DNA of 64,000 bases from Dryococelus australis (taxonomy: Eukaryota; Arthropoda; Insecta; Phasmatodea; Phasmatidae). Every line of letters begins with the position of its first letter. Positions within the stretch are counted from its first letter, which is position 1. The stretch is from contig CM057000.1 in assembly GCA_029891345.1 (NCBI GenBank), forward strand, positions 125,587,338 to 125,651,337, read 5' to 3'. A program made the position numbers and the translations under genes. Under the pieces are notes generated by a model that was not told the DNA's origin, made no database searches, and saw only the letters and a program-made list of their open reading frames with translations. This document shows positions 1 to 12,187 of the stretch, in pieces.

Positions 1-773
1 TTTTCATTTTAGCCGCAAAGTTAAACTGGTATTCGCGAGAAATGCCCTAATGGCAGTAACACACAGCTTAAGAGTCTATATTGATGTCTGCCACTGGGTA
101 GATTGTTGGTGCAAAAATCTTTAGGAACTCTGTACCTCCTAAGATATATGAGCAGGTTAGGTGCTCGGGTCCACTCCCAGCTTGAATAAGGCCGGACGAG
201 AACTTGCAGTAAACTGGCCTCATCGACCTCTTGAGGGTCACTCACCCAGGGTTTTCTCCATTTATTGCACTCTTAGTTCAGTCTCAGCTTGCGAAAGTCA
301 AATGGTGGGAACTGAGAGTGGAACATGCCATACACTGAGTAGGACTGTTGTTAAATACCAGTTTTTCTTTCTTTACACGAGGTACAACTAGGGTGAGTGT
401 CCAAACCTACCCCCGGCTTGAATTCCACATTTTTTGATACCAGTTCCTTGTTCAATTCAATAATATAGTTTTGAATTGTGACTCTTAGCCTCAGTTTCAT
501 TCCCATCCTACTATATAAGTAGACAATATCTGTCTCTCTGTCCCTTGAAACTCAACAGAAGTTCTTCAAATTTTGCAGAGCGAATCCTCAGGGTAAAATA
601 CAGGTGAAGTTCGAATTTCAGCAATATCAGATTACGCAATCATTACCTTTTACCCTAAAAACTAATTTTTTAATTACTTTTTTCCTATGAAAGTGTTGTA
701 TTAATGCATAGAGAATATTGCATAGCGATATGAAGGTAATGGAATATCATGTTTGTTTACTTTAAATGCCTCA
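1..773. other. no gene recognised
   Basis: AT-rich sequence upstream of the tandem array. Short open frames exist but show no motif, no splice context and no codon signature. It probably belongs to an upstream intron of the APPBP2-like gene, because that gene must have further 5' exons to the left. Confidence 0.5.
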
Positions 774-1163
774 CTTCAATGTTGAGTTAATTATGTGGAG
801 GCCACAGGGGCTCAGTGGATAGAGCGATTCTAAATGGAGCCGTAGTGGCTCAGCGGATAGAACTATATTAAGTGGGGCCACAGTGGCCAAGTGGATAAAT
901 ATACACAAAATGGGGCCTTAGTGGCTCAGTTTATAGAACTATCTTAAGTGGGGCTGCAGTGGTCAAGTGGATAGGTATATATTAAATGGGGCCTTATTAG
1001 CTCAGTGGATAGAGAGATTCCAAGTGGGGCCGCAGTGGTTCAGTGGAAAGAGCGATTCCAAGTAGGGCCTTAGTGGCTCAGTGGATAGATCTATATTAAG
1101 TGGGGGTAAAGTGGATAGAGAAATATCAAATAGGACAGCAGTTGCTTCAATGTTGAGTTAATT
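774..1163 (+). repeat. 38-bp tandem array with tRNA A-box-like core, bracketed by 19-bp direct repeats
   Basis: About nine degenerate units with a period of 38 bp run from 793 to about 1144. Each unit is built on GTGGCTCAGTGGATAGAGC followed by a short AT-rich spacer and GGGGCC. The unit near 990-1010 reads TTAGCTCAGTGGATAGAG, which is very close to the 5' half (D-arm, Pol III A box) of a tRNA. No B box is present. The perfect 19-mer CTTCAATGTTGAGTTAATT sits at 774-792 and again at 1145-1163, like a target-site duplication. The sequence shows array and flanks; retroposition is inference. Confidence 0.8.
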
Positions 1164-1608
1164 TCACATAATTTCATTATTACCTACATATATCTATGCA
1201 ATATTTTTTTCAGTGTTTGTATATGTTAACTAAATTTTTTAATATGGTAACTGTTCTAGCCCCTTGACAATACAAAACAAAAATGTCACGGGCTAACCCC
1301 TAGTTATTTAATAACAACACGAGTTACAAATTTACTTGAGGAAGGTTCTAAATTGGTATGGAAAGTATGGTTATAAGTAGGTAACACCTGTTTGAGCTAG
1401 TTCATGTTGTTAGACAAATATTTAATAAATTTGAGTACTTTGTACACTTTTGCAGATTTTGTACTGTTTAATATAGTATTAAAAATAATTTTTCTTTTGT
1501 ACAGGTTTTTCATTTTGGACAGTTTTTTGTATCCGTGAGGGTTTTGAATGCTTTTCTTTTAGTATATGTTGTCTGCATGATGTTTTGAAGTGCCATTGTT
1601 TTGTGTAG

Positions 1609-1774
1609 GAGGCGGAATCGATGCATTTGAAAGCAATAGCCATCAAGGAGGAACTACTTGGGCCAGAAGACTATGAAGTTGGACTTTCCTTTGGACACTT
1701 GGCCAGCTTGTACAATTATCACATGAAAAATTACAAGAAGGCTGAGCAGCTCTATTTCCGATCCATCAAAATAA
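1609..1774 (+). CDS. APPBP2-like protein, penultimate coding exon
   Basis: The exon follows a pyrimidine-rich acceptor ending in TAG at 1606-1608 and stops before a consensus donor GTAAGA at 1775. Translation from the first base gives 55 residues beginning EAESMHLKAIAIKEELLG, then EDYEVGLSFGHLASLYNYHM and KNYKKAEQLYFRSIKI. This is the conserved C-terminal tetratricopeptide-like part of APPBP2 (PAT1). In mammals APPBP2 binds the amyloid precursor protein tail and is a substrate receptor of CUL2-RING ubiquitin ligases that reads C-terminal degrons. The exon ends in phase 1: its last base plus the first two bases of the 9269 exon form a Ser codon. Upstream exons lie outside the window. The reading is open and shows no damage. 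Confidence 0.9.
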
Positions 1775-1845
1775 GTAAGATTTAGAAATTTCAACTTACT
1801 TTCATTTGATGTTTTTTTGTTAATTTTTTGTGAAATTTCATACAC

Positions 1846-2031
1846 ATGGATGTGCATGTGTGCACACACATGCACTTATATGCATGTACACACTCACACT
1901 TGCATGGGTGCTCACATGAACTTATATGCATGTACACACTCACACTTGCATGGGTGCTCACATGCACCTGCATACACACACACCCTCACACATGTGTGCA
2001 CACTAGCTGGTGCGCGTACACATACACACAC
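1846..2031. repeat. CA/CACATG-rich simple repeat with a 48-bp duplication
   Basis: Purine-pyrimidine alternating sequence made of CACACA, CATG and TGCA words. Within it a segment of about 48 bp containing TATGCATGTACACACTCACA is present twice in tandem (roughly 1870-1917 and 1918-1965). Open frames across it are low-complexity artefacts. Confidence 0.85.
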
Positions 2032-2049
2032 AAAATAAGTTTATGGGCT

Positions 2050-2980
2050 TCAATTTTTAGCTGTGATGTGTGACCCCCTTTGACTGAGAGGGGTCTTCAC
2101 GGTCTCGCTAAGTTTTATTGTGCAGGTCAGAGATACATGGGAATCTAATTAGACTGACCTTACTGTCGACTTACGGGACCCCAGCTGGTGCACAATTTTG
2201 GGCGCGTGGCTTGTCAGGAAGATATAAAATCAGTCAGAGTCGTTGGTCTGCTGATGGTGTGGTGGCTGTCGACTGGAACTGGAGTCGAATGGGGCCCGTG
2301 GAGGGCTACTGGCCTGGCTGCACTGTAAACAGGGGTTGGAGAGTCCCAGCGGTACCTCATGTCCCTGGCGGATGTCAGTGACCACTGGGTGAGGTCAGCC
2401 GGTGGTCTTGATGGGAGGGTGGAATAAAGTGTGGGAGGGAGCTGGTAGGTGAGGTTTCTCCAGCTGACGGGCAGCTTGAGCTTGTTCCCGTGGGGTTACA
2501 CTGCAAAGCATAGCTGGAACTGGGGTTCAGCTCCCGTTGGCATTTGTTGTAGTAGTTGCCTTTCTGTTGTGACACCTGTTACCACTTCATTGAATGCTTG
2601 GCGTAAGGCATGTACAACGGGCAGCTTCACGAGAGGAGAGCATGCGACAAAGTTCCCTGACTCTGTGTAATACCAAAGCTGCAGCTGAACAGACCAGAGT
2701 CGTACCTGGTGCTCCGATAGCCAGCAACACGAGGCGCGGTGGTTATAGAGCGTTGGGTGTTCTCTGGTTACCTGACAACAACAGTGGATATGGGTCCAAG
2801 TGTTGGCAGATCTCCAGACCCAGTATGTCACTCCCTCTGGTGACAGTACAGCACGGTGGATCAACTGGTCTAGTGGTCTGATTACTCTTGGATTGAGTTA
2901 CTAGTGTTTGGTGTTCTACCTTACTGCACACCAGGTGTACAGTACAGGTGGCGATCGACTGTGTGCGTTTTCAACATACG
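2050..2980. other. GC-richer intronic insert of unknown type
   Basis: About 0.9 kb that is clearly more GC-rich than its surroundings, with sharp compositional edges. It contains TATAAAA near 2222 and AATAAA near 2424, and it starts with TGTGAC, so a solo long terminal repeat is possible. I could not find matching ends or a target duplication. No coding motif was recognised. Confidence 0.3.
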
Positions 2981-3034
2981 TGTGCTCGGTGAAGGCACGT
3001 TCAGATGAGAAGAAGTTGTTTGTTGTGTAGTCAG

Positions 3035-3900
3035 TAGGGATGGGTCAGTTTGGGTATTCGGTTCCAATTTATACCAGTTCTTTAGGTTTGAATCGGAACC
3101 GGTTTTAGATTAACGACGACTACTCAGTTCTCATTTCTACACAGCAATAAATTTAGTAATATTTTCAGATTATATACTTAGTATGAAACATTATGAATTA
3201 ATCTAGTTATGGCAAAACCTTTCATTACAAAATTAACTGTAAAGAGAAACTTATCAAAACAAACAAAGATTGCAGTTACTGCCAAAACAATATAGGTTAA
3301 TTCACCTGTAACAAGAATTTTTTTCTTGGCAGCAATATTTCCTTACAGCGTATTACTATTGCAGTTGAAAGCATATAAATATTATTTTATTTGGTACCAA
3401 TGATCACAGAAGTAGTTTTCAAGGACAGGCATTTTATCAAATACAGTATTTGGTATATATTCTGTCAGTTAAACGAGACAAATCGTAAATAGTCCGTTGG
3501 TGGCAATGTCATAGATAAATATACACAGAGAAGATACTACACTAAGCATTGAGTGAAACAAAATGGCTGCTACACTAAGCATTGAGTGAAACAAAATGGC
3601 TGACGTTTATGTACAGATTTTTTGCTTTCAATCGTTCTAATTGTTACATGTTTACGTCTCCTGAATGCAGCCTTCTAGGGTATTATATGAGAGAAAAAAT
3701 TACGTAACCAAGCGGAGTAGAGTATGTGCATGTATTTTGCGAGAGCTTTTGGACGTGATACATGAATAATGTTTGGCGTTTTATAAAGTTATTTAAGTCT
3801 GAAATTATTAAAATGTCATCCGAATACTGGAACTGATATTTAAATGTAGAATCGGCACCGGAACCAGAAGCGAAATTTTTTGTTATTCGACCCATCCCTA
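3035..3900. mobile_element. non-autonomous hAT-like transposon
   Basis: The ends are inverted: TAGGGATGGGTC at 3035 and GACCCATCCCTA at 3889-3900. Both are followed inward by related CGGTTCC-type subterminal words. The flanks are GTAGTCAG (3027-3034) and ATAGTCAT (3901-3908), which match at six of eight positions, as expected for an aged 8-bp hAT target duplication. The 866-bp interior has no transposase frame. A 33-bp segment is tandemly doubled at 3537-3602. Confidence 0.75.
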
Positions 3901-3908
3901 ATAGTCAT

Positions 3909-5348
3909 TATACTGTAAAATATTTTTGCTTACTCTTGCGTACACCGTTTTACTAGCCCCACAGTTGGGGTGCCAAAAGTACTGTAAAACGGTAAACTGA
4001 ATCTTAGTTTGTTTTACTTCACTTATTAGTATCTGATTAAGTAAGGTGTTATGGCTTAAATTTATGTATGTATTTTCACAAGCTTAAATGAGTGTGCAAT
4101 TTGTGTATTCATAGAACAAACCTTATTATAACACGTGTCAGAAATTTAATAAACTACCAAACTAATGGACATAACATTAAACTTGTATCATATTATCAAG
4201 CTGTCTTCTACACTACATAAAATAACACTTGATCGTGAATTCAGAAATCGTGCATTTTTTAACAATACAAAACCAACTTCAATACAATTCCAAAGAAGAT
4301 TCACAAACAAGAGAAACATAACAATTATATCTAAATTTTACTCTAGCATGTTTGTGAATGAGAACCTCAGGATTTATTTAGTTCTACCATAAGTGGTACT
4401 TCGTGAATCTACTCAAGTTTTGAAGGATTCCAACATCAGACATTAAACCCTAGTTTTGTAAAGTTACATTATCAATAATCTCCGGCTTTGATATTTTAAG
4501 TTCTTACTCATGTGTCCTCTGGGTTTATTATTTATTACTGTTTAACATTGTGATTACCATTTATTGTGAGAGCGGTTCTCTAAAAACACATGCAAATTTT
4601 ACATTACGAGAATATCATCAAAGTGAAATTTTATCATCTTCTTCCAGAGTATTAAATATTTCTTGCAGTAGTATGTACATTAAATTAAGCAAGATTCATA
4701 TAGAGTGGGAAAGGCCTTTTTGGACAGCCTAATTATCCTGCACATTCTTTTACCAATGCCAATTCTTCTAAAGTGGATTTGAATAACAGTAATATTCAAT
4801 TACACACCAGTTAGTTCTTAAAACTAAATTTTTTTTGCACAACATAGAGAGAATAATTCTTATTACAAATTTTTTTTGTACATGGCAGCCAGCCACATTG
4901 AATATTCAATCCATTAAAATAACCTAATATTATTTTACCTTTATCAGAAACATAGATTTAAGAAAATTAATCAACAAACATAAAATTAAAGGAGTAGGTT
5001 TGCATTTCACTATGGCTCGTTATATGAACTCAAACTAATATGTACTAGTACAAACGATTACGACTCATATCTTATGACGCCAGTATACCTACTACACCTA
5101 AGTGAGAGTCGAACCCCGACAACTTGTACACGGATGTTGCAGAAGCGCCACTACTCTGTAGCGTGCTTCCGAACACGTGGATACGAAGGTTGCACAAGCC
5201 AGCGGCATGTCGCCTCTCCCCTCCCCCGCGCTGAGAGTCTACAAGCCGTCAGCCGCCTTGGGGCACAGCCAAGCGCCACTGAATACGCACAAAGCAGAGA
5301 GATGACTAGAGGGTTGCTACCTCTCACTCCAGCTTCGCGCTAGAGGGA
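3909..5348. other. intronic AT-rich sequence, nothing recognised
   Basis: No gene, RNA or clear repeat was seen. The last 300 bp before 5349 become GC-rich and may belong to the LTR-like unit that follows. Confidence 0.4.
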
Positions 5349-6013
5349 TGTGACATCCCCCCCCCCCGCCCCCGTGGCCCACCGTCGCACCTGTCCTTCG
5401 GACTATATAAGTCTGTGCACTGCAGGGCTCACGAGTTATTCTTTCTGATCCTCGAGCTTGCTCCACCACTTCTTGTGCTGGGGCCTTCGACGACCTCCAA
5501 GTCTTCAGAAGCTTACCAGAGGCTGCTCCCATTGTTGACAATCTTCAGCAGCCACCAGCGGCTGCCACCATTGCCGTCACCAGGGGTTTCTACAGCAACA
5601 GCTACCAGAGGCTTCATTGACGTCAACTACTACCATCTATCAGAAGCTTCTTCAGCTATTATCACCGAACACCTCCGCTACCGATTCCTTCCTGAACTTG
5701 CTAGTAGGGGCAATTACCTCCCTCCTACTAGAGCAGTGGATCTTTTTATTTAATCATCTCGTCTAGACATCCCAAAGCTAGTTAGCCAACGTTAAGTATA
5801 ATTTAGCCATTGACTTTTTAATAATCTTGACTAGTCTAGAACCAGGTCACCTACACCTGTTCAGCGTAGGTTACTTCCAGCATACCGTCTGCTTAGTTAG
5901 GAGATAGCACGTGTCACTGTATTTATTACATCCTTAATAAATACAGCTTTGTTCTTTTAGCCAAGAGTATTCTTTAATAGAGAGTCCTTCACTACGTCGC
6001 TAGGAATTGTACA
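5349..6013 (+). mobile_element. LTR-like segment (possible solo or degraded LTR)
   Basis: It starts TGTGACATC after a purine run (AGAGGGA) and ends TTGTACA. It contains a TATA box (TATATAA, 5404-5410) and a polyadenylation signal (AATAAA, 5936-5941) followed by a T/G-rich tract. This arrangement is typical of an LTR. No second copy occurs in the window, the flanks show no convincing 4-6-bp duplication, and no primer-binding site was recognised after it. It could instead be an unrelated promoter-like repeat. Confidence 0.35.
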
Positions 6014-7060
6014 TGTTGTGCACTGCCGACTGAGACCGGGTATTGACTACGAATTAGACCAGGACTGGGGTCCCCCTTCAGGAACCCATCAGCCAGATGC
6101 ATACACCATTCGATGGCCAGTTGTTCTAGACCTCGGGGATAGAACAGCAGAGCCCCAACCACTAGCAACTCATCCAACCAGGGAGAGAGAGTACGCTTGG
6201 GTTGTATCCCTACCCGGAGCACCTAGGTGCTGGTTTGAGTGTTACGGCCTGACTATGCTTGCAACCCACACCCAGTAGCAGTAGGAAGGCGGCCCGTATG
6301 GCTCAACGCTTCTGGTCTGCCTGCCGGTGGCAGGGGGCCTTCTGGAGCACCGAGTTTGTGACGGCAGCTGCTACTGGCCTAACACTATTATAGGGAATTG
6401 TTTCACGTCCACGGTGCACAACCTATACTGTTTAGCAGCGTCCTACACCCTATGCCTTTCAAGGTGAGGCGTGGCTCATGGAGAGAAGAGCAGAGGACAG
6501 CTCACCTCGCTGCCAAGCAGCGGTCTTCTGTATTGGCCCCGCCGACTGTGGACAGACAGGCGGAACGAGACAGCGCTGCCTTAGTCAGACTCTTGGAGAA
6601 TCCAACCTCTCCCGTATTTACTTATATTGGTTTTCCTCTGCATACTCGTAAGCATTAAGACTACCGTCACATCCTGCATGGTCTGATACACGGGACCTAG
6701 GTGAGACTCGGGGTCTCTAACCCCAGGCTCTGGAGCAGAGAAGCCACAGCCTGGAATGGGCAATACCTTGTTGGCCGACACATTATCACTGACCTTCAGC
6801 CCGTGGATGGCACCGCCTGTTCCAGCCAGCAACCAGGAGCAGTTCTACCAATCACTGAAGCAAAGCAAAGTAAGCTAGGTAACCCCAACACCTCCCGCCA
6901 ATCACCTGCCTCGACACGTAAACCCATAATGGGGAACAAGGTAACTATCCGCAAGTCACAAGCCAGCCAGTCTATACTTTCGTGCAGAAATGCCAACCAA
7001 TGTTAAGGTAACGGGCCGCAAACATCAACTCAACCAGTAAAATCCCTATCGCCGCGTGCA
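6014..7060. other. GC-rich sequence, possibly retroelement interior
   Basis: The composition continues that of the LTR-like segment and drops sharply to AT-rich after about 7060. Short frames exist on both strands, but none shows gag, protease or polymerase motifs. Confidence 0.3.
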
Positions 7061-7583
7061 TTGGTCTACTGCAATCGAAGCTACGATGACTGTTTCATTT
7101 ACTCATTAACCAATGTATTCATCAGTGTTATTAATTTTTGTTACTTTTATGTATACATATAATCAAAATCTAACAACAATTTAAATTGCAAAATTTTTAG
7201 CCTAGTTTGTAAATGGGCACGTGTGGTTTGCCATATTCAGGTGGGGTGAAGTCATGATTCTGTAGTGCGCCTTCTCTAGCGCAAATTACGTCATTCATCA
7301 ATTCTCCCCCTTCCTTCCGACTGAGACCCATCTGGCCGTGGAAAGTCGAAAGGTTGGTTGAGATCGTCCAGGTCAAGTCCATGTGGCCATACACCGCTTT
7401 GGGTTCTATAATAGTAGCTGCTCTGTGCTACGAGGATGAGGTGGTTGGAAGTATGGCGGAGAAGATGCCGTTACTTCCCCTTCCACTGCTCAGGAAGGAG
7501 GCTTCTGCCTTTCGTCAGTTGGTATGTCTGGTAGCTCTGTCTCACTCTCATGCGCATACTGAAACATTATTGCATTACACACA

Positions 7584-7673
7584 ATGACATCCAAAACATG
7601 CAAAGCAATGTTTATGACATCCAAAACATGCAAAGTAATGTTTATGACATCCAAAACACGTAAAGCAATATAT
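7584..7673. repeat. 30-bp tandem repeat, three units
   Basis: ATGACATCCAAAACATGCAA-type units start at 7584, 7614 and 7644. The first two differ at a single base and the third has several changes. Flanking sequence does not continue the repeat. Confidence 0.9.
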
Positions 7674-8169
7674 TTTATACAAAATACAATGCTTTAATTC
7701 TTTTTCTATAATTTGAGTTACTACATTCTGACTTTAAGAGTTCAAAATAAAATGGTTTTGGTAGCTCACAGCTGCTGATTGATTAATAAAAGAACATTAT
7801 ATCTTTTACATAATCACAATGTTGGGGAAGTCTTGTTTACCAGAATAGCGGAAGCAACTGCTGTAAGTATTCGGCGTTGTTATAAAGACATACAGTAAAT
7901 GTAAACTGGTTCAGTTCATTTATTTTATAAATGCCAGTGTATACATATTGAGGCATGTGCCTAAATAGATTGGCTAGTATTAGATGAGATTTAGATTTTG
8001 AGTCAATGTGTAGGCCATTGATATGACACATTTAATTAAAACTATTACTGTTAATTTATACTTGATTGCATGAGACTGCCTAAAATACACTTAAAATTGA
8101 ATGGGTTTTATTATACCTTGGATGTATGTCACATTTCATAAAAATTCATAAATTTATCATCATTGCAAA

Positions 8170-8407
8170 TGTGGTGTAACACTAACTAAAACACTAACTT
8201 ACTTGGTTACACGTGGCAATTTGAGAGGAAGGAAATACTGTAGTTCAGATAGCTCACTCTCTGCATAGGGTGGAACTAAACTGTACAGACAAACTGTGGT
8301 GTAACACTAACTAACTTGGTTACAAGTGGCAATTTGAGAGGAAGGAAATACTGTAGTTCAGATAGCTCACTCTCTGCATAGGGTGGAACTAAACTGTACA
8401 GACAAAC
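8170..8407. repeat. tandem duplication, about 125 and 113 bp
   Basis: Two adjacent copies (8170-8294 and 8295-8407) start TGTGGTGTAACACTAACTAA and are nearly identical. The first has an extra 12 bp that repeats the AACACTAACT word. A short piece of a third copy (TGTGGTG) follows. Confidence 0.9.
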
Positions 8408-9268
8408 TGTGGTGGGTGGTTCGTTATCAAAAATCAAGTAGAAAATATATGCAACCTATAACCTAAGTTTATTCCGGAAGTGTTTAACTACCCTTGGAAG
8501 TGTAGCTGAAGTCAGAATAAAAGGTAAGTTTCTGAATAATTCAGTATTGAACAACAAATTGTCTACTATAAAAAATTGGGTGCCAATATCAACCCGCTTC
8601 CATAAAAAAAAGGAAGGGTTTTTAAACTCTAATTGTGCGTTAAAAAATGTAACGCTCTGGCATTTTGGGTTGATACCTGCGGAAAAGTAATCTACCATGT
8701 GTTACAAACACATTTCAGAAATTAATTCATGTTGTTTTAATACTGAATCGCAATGTCTGGCACTTAGCCAACACATTTGCATTTGGTGATTGATGGTGTT
8801 GTCTTAAATGACACAGTGAATTATTTTTTGTAATACTTTTATTTCAGTACTTATTAAAAATAATTACATAATTAAACTAATTTGACTAAGGAGCAATGTT
8901 TCTTTCTTGACATAACAGTAATAATAAGGCATTGAGATGTTTTAAAACCACACTTGCACATCAGCTATAGTTTGGTGGGGTTGGTATGGATATTGCATGA
9001 CACAGAACTTGTTCTACTGTTACGGGGTCACGTTTAAGGCAGCACAATCATATGCCAAGGGAACAAAACATGTTGAACTCTGGCTATTTTATCTCGCATG
9101 TAACTTTAAATTACTTGCAAATTGTTCAGTGGTTGTGGAGGTGGTGGTTATATTTTGTCTGGTAATGTTTGTATTCAGGGTGGTTTCTAAATTTTTCTTT
9201 CTGTTTTTTAGATGTGTGGAGTAACTTCTGTTTGTGCACACATTACAACTTTTGTTTCTTAATTGCAG

Positions 9269-9498
9269 GCTTGAAACTGTTTGGCGAAGGGTATTCTGGC
9301 TTGGAGTACGATTATCGTGGTCTGATAAACATTTATGAGAACACTGAAGAGGCAGAAAAGCGGGCAGAGTACAGTCGCCTTTTAAACAATTGGAAGTTTC
9401 TGCAGGATTTGCAGGATGAACAAGATTCAAAATCAGATTTTTATGATGGGAAACGTCTGAACTTGAAAGACATAATTGAATGTCTTCACGTGTCGTGA
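9269..9498 (+). CDS. APPBP2-like protein, last coding exon
   Basis: The exon begins after TTAATTGCAG and ends with TGA at 9496-9498. It encodes LKLFGEGYSGLEYDYRGLIN, a hallmark of the APPBP2 C-terminus, then an acidic linker, NNWKFLQDLQDEQD and a variable tail ending IECLHVS. The phase fits the exon at 1609-1774. The segment closes the last tetratricopeptide-like unit of this CUL2 E3 receptor. The tail after the NNWKFLQ motif is divergent from vertebrate proteins, as expected for that region. No frameshift is seen, so the gene appears functional. Confidence 0.9.
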
Positions 9499-10292
9499 AA
9501 GTGTACACCCACACTGTTGTTTCAAATGTCATATCTTTGATTCCAGCTGTTATGAACCTTGTCACAGAATCAACAGGCTGTCAGAACAAAATGAAATTCT
9601 CGTCGCTGGCTCTATTTTGTAATGTGATGTGGAGAAGCAACTGCAAAGTGTTTGTTTAAAACAGTGGGCGAGTTTAACCTAGTGTGTATAAAAGTTGTTT
9701 CATGTATAGTTAAATTTTAGTACAAGAGTGATGAATACTAGTGGATGAAGATGGAGGTTTGGTGGAAAACCTGTCTGCGAAAGTGTGTACATTTTAGTAC
9801 TTTAGTAGTAACATAGAGTTTCAGCGCAAGTGTTTTAGTTGTGTTGTTTCTCATGAAATTTTATTTGCAGTGATATATACTATTTTAAATAACTGTTGTA
9901 ATTATTTTATAATTGTTACCTTTTTTTTAATTTCACATTTATTTTTTAGAGAAGCATAGCCAAAGAATTTATAAAAGGAGCAGTTTGTTTATCACACCTG
10001 AAATTTATTGGTAGCATACAGAAAATTGGAAGAACACAGGTTTTGTGCTATTGCCATGTTTTGTACACCTACGTTTTGTAGAACATAGAGAAATTAGGCA
10101 AAGTAAGAGTTAGCTCCACAGGAAGACATTTGTAGTGCTGTGGACAGCAAAATACATTGCTGAGCTGAAATTAAGTAGAAAGGAAACACCAAGCAGATAA
10201 CATGTGGAGGACAGTATGTAACCATTAATAAATAAATTGTTTTGTTGTTTTGGATGATCTCTTCTTGTGAGGACTGATAAAGAGCATTAGTG
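9499..10292 (+). other. APPBP2-like 3' UTR with probable poly(A) site
   Basis: Non-coding sequence directly after the stop codon. Overlapping AATAAA hexamers at 10227-10236 are followed by a GT/T-rich stretch, a good polyadenylation context. A MITE begins about 55 bp further on. Confidence 0.6.
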
Positions 10293-10707
10293 AAAGCTGT
10301 TTACGATAAAGTAAGAACTTTTGAAATCAACCTTTGGAAAATATCACTGCTCCTACATGAATGTATTTTATCAGACACGCTGACTGGAATGCACATGGTA
10401 AAGTTGGCAATGACCGAGGGAAAGTACTTGTTTCATGTCTTACATAGATTTAATAGTGTTAGGTATACATTTGTGAATACTTAAATAACTTCTTTTATAT
10501 TCTGTTTTTTATATGCATATGTATATAAGTTTAAGAATTAGTAAATTTGTAAAATATTTACTCTTCTAATAATTTAACAGTTTTCCTTGCCCGATGGACT
10601 AATATAGTTTTCAGGTCCACTGTAATGTTATTATACGTATGTGAAGTGCATACAAGTATATCTTATGCTGGGTTTTCAAAAGTTGTCAGTTTAATGTGAA
10701 CTGCCTA
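10293..10707 (+). mobile_element. MITE, 'GGCTGTTCACGG' family, long (about 415-bp) type
   Basis: The left end is AAAGCTGTTTACGATAAAGT; the right end is the inverse, ending GTGAACTGCCTA. The interior matches the copies at 34535, 39747 and 47911, including the words CTTTTGAAATCAAC and GTAAAGTTGG. It sits immediately downstream of the APPBP2 poly(A) signal. No coding capacity. The family is interpreted as a Tc1/mariner-type derivative because of its TA flanks and its relative at 40773-41763. Confidence 0.8.
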
Positions 10708-12187
10708 CAAAAGACTGGTGAGAGTACCCAGGCTCGCTTAGTACTGGCATGTTGCACTTTGTTGTATTCTTCTGTAAATGTTGTTCTTGTACTATACACC
10801 TGTGTCCAGATATTTTGAAGACATCTGCCATCAGATGCATGTAGTGCATACTGCAGGTATTTCGTTAATTTCCCACTCTACTGCAAAGAACAAAGTTTAT
10901 TATTTATGTATCTTCTAACTCGGCACAAACAGGAAGATAAAAAATATTATATTTATTTATGAAAATTGCATCTAATGTATCCCATTTGTTTGCATGTAAA
11001 ATGAAGAAATTCATGTACACATGCAGTATCAGTGCTACGTAGCAGCATAAATTCTTATTTGCCAAACTGTAGCGTTGAGCTACCCTAACACACTACAGTA
11101 AACCTCGACTATAAGGTTAACACAGTGTTTACATACATAAGTAAATGCTCGCAGATGTTAGTACACTTTTTATAATGAAGTTGTAATACAACTGCAGTGT
11201 AATCAGGTTATGTATAATTTTTTTTTTTAAGTATGGTAGTGTAGTAAAACCAAATGTAAATAAACTACACAACACTGTTTGAAAACACAGTAATTTCTTT
11301 TGTCATTATTGGAGATTACATATTGCCCAGCCTACACTGTATAGTTGAACAATCATTGGAATGATTATATGTTTAGCTGCAGGAGTTGTGTATGGCTGCT
11401 GGTCGTGACTTTAACAATTGTATCCATATTTTTATAGCTCATGTCTTAGTTTTAATTGGTAGATGCTGTTAGTAGAATTCCATAACAATATGCTGAATCT
11501 ATCTTAGAGTGGACCGGACCTCTCTTCTTAGAAGTGGAGGAATATGCAATCAGTGAACCATTGGCAAATGTGAAAGTTGTGAGAACTGGTGCTCAACAAG
11601 GCTGTACATGTTTGTGTACTGTGTAACAATTAAAAACAGTATTGTGTAACATCATCTTGGTAATAGTAGTAGAGATGATTGCACCTGCTGGATGAAATGT
11701 GGACTGTGACTGTAAAATCATTGCCACCTTGCATTAGTTGTTATGCTGTTGCCCTGCGCTGCGGAGAGCTGCGTGTTTATGCCCATTGTCCCTTCCCAAC
11801 ATGGCAACGTCTTATCCAGTCTTTCTCTGAGCAACTTCAATTACCCATTGTGACTGGAGAAAGGGATGTATCTCCCATTGGATCCTTAATGGCACAGCAT
11901 CTTTTACAACAATTTTAGGAAAGGGAAGCGTGGTGACAAGGTACGTCTCGGCAGAACCACTGCTGCCGTTCACCGCAATGCATGTGGTTGCTACACATGG
12001 GGCTGATGGCCTTGTATAAGACGAAACATTGGAAGTCATCAGTTGAGGTTGCTGGCTCTAATGGCTGAATCGTGAACTTTTGAGCTTCAGTTGGCTGTTG
12101 GTGGTAGCCACTTGGTGAAGCCAACATGGCAGACTAAGACTGAATAAGATTCTATACAGTCGTGGTTTGGTTTTGCTGTGACTAGTA
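10708..12187. other. no gene recognised
   Basis: AT-rich sequence with scattered AATAAA words and an 11-bp T run near 11219. Alternative downstream polyadenylation of APPBP2 is possible, but nothing specific shows it. Confidence 0.4.

Larger units (their letters stand above)
1775..9268 (+). other. APPBP2-like gene, terminal intron (7.5 kb)
   Basis: It begins GTAAGA and ends TTTCTTAATTGCAG, both good splice signals, and joins two exons that are contiguous in the APPBP2 family. The intron contains the repeats and mobile elements listed separately. No other conserved coding segment was recognised inside it. Confidence 0.85.

Noticed and set aside
1654..2073. several short frames over the CA repeat and the APPBP2 exon
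   Set aside because: They are low-complexity or antisense to a real exon.
5349..7060. full-length LTR retrotransposon
   Set aside because: Only one LTR-like unit is present and no gag-pol coding, primer-binding site or second LTR could be found.
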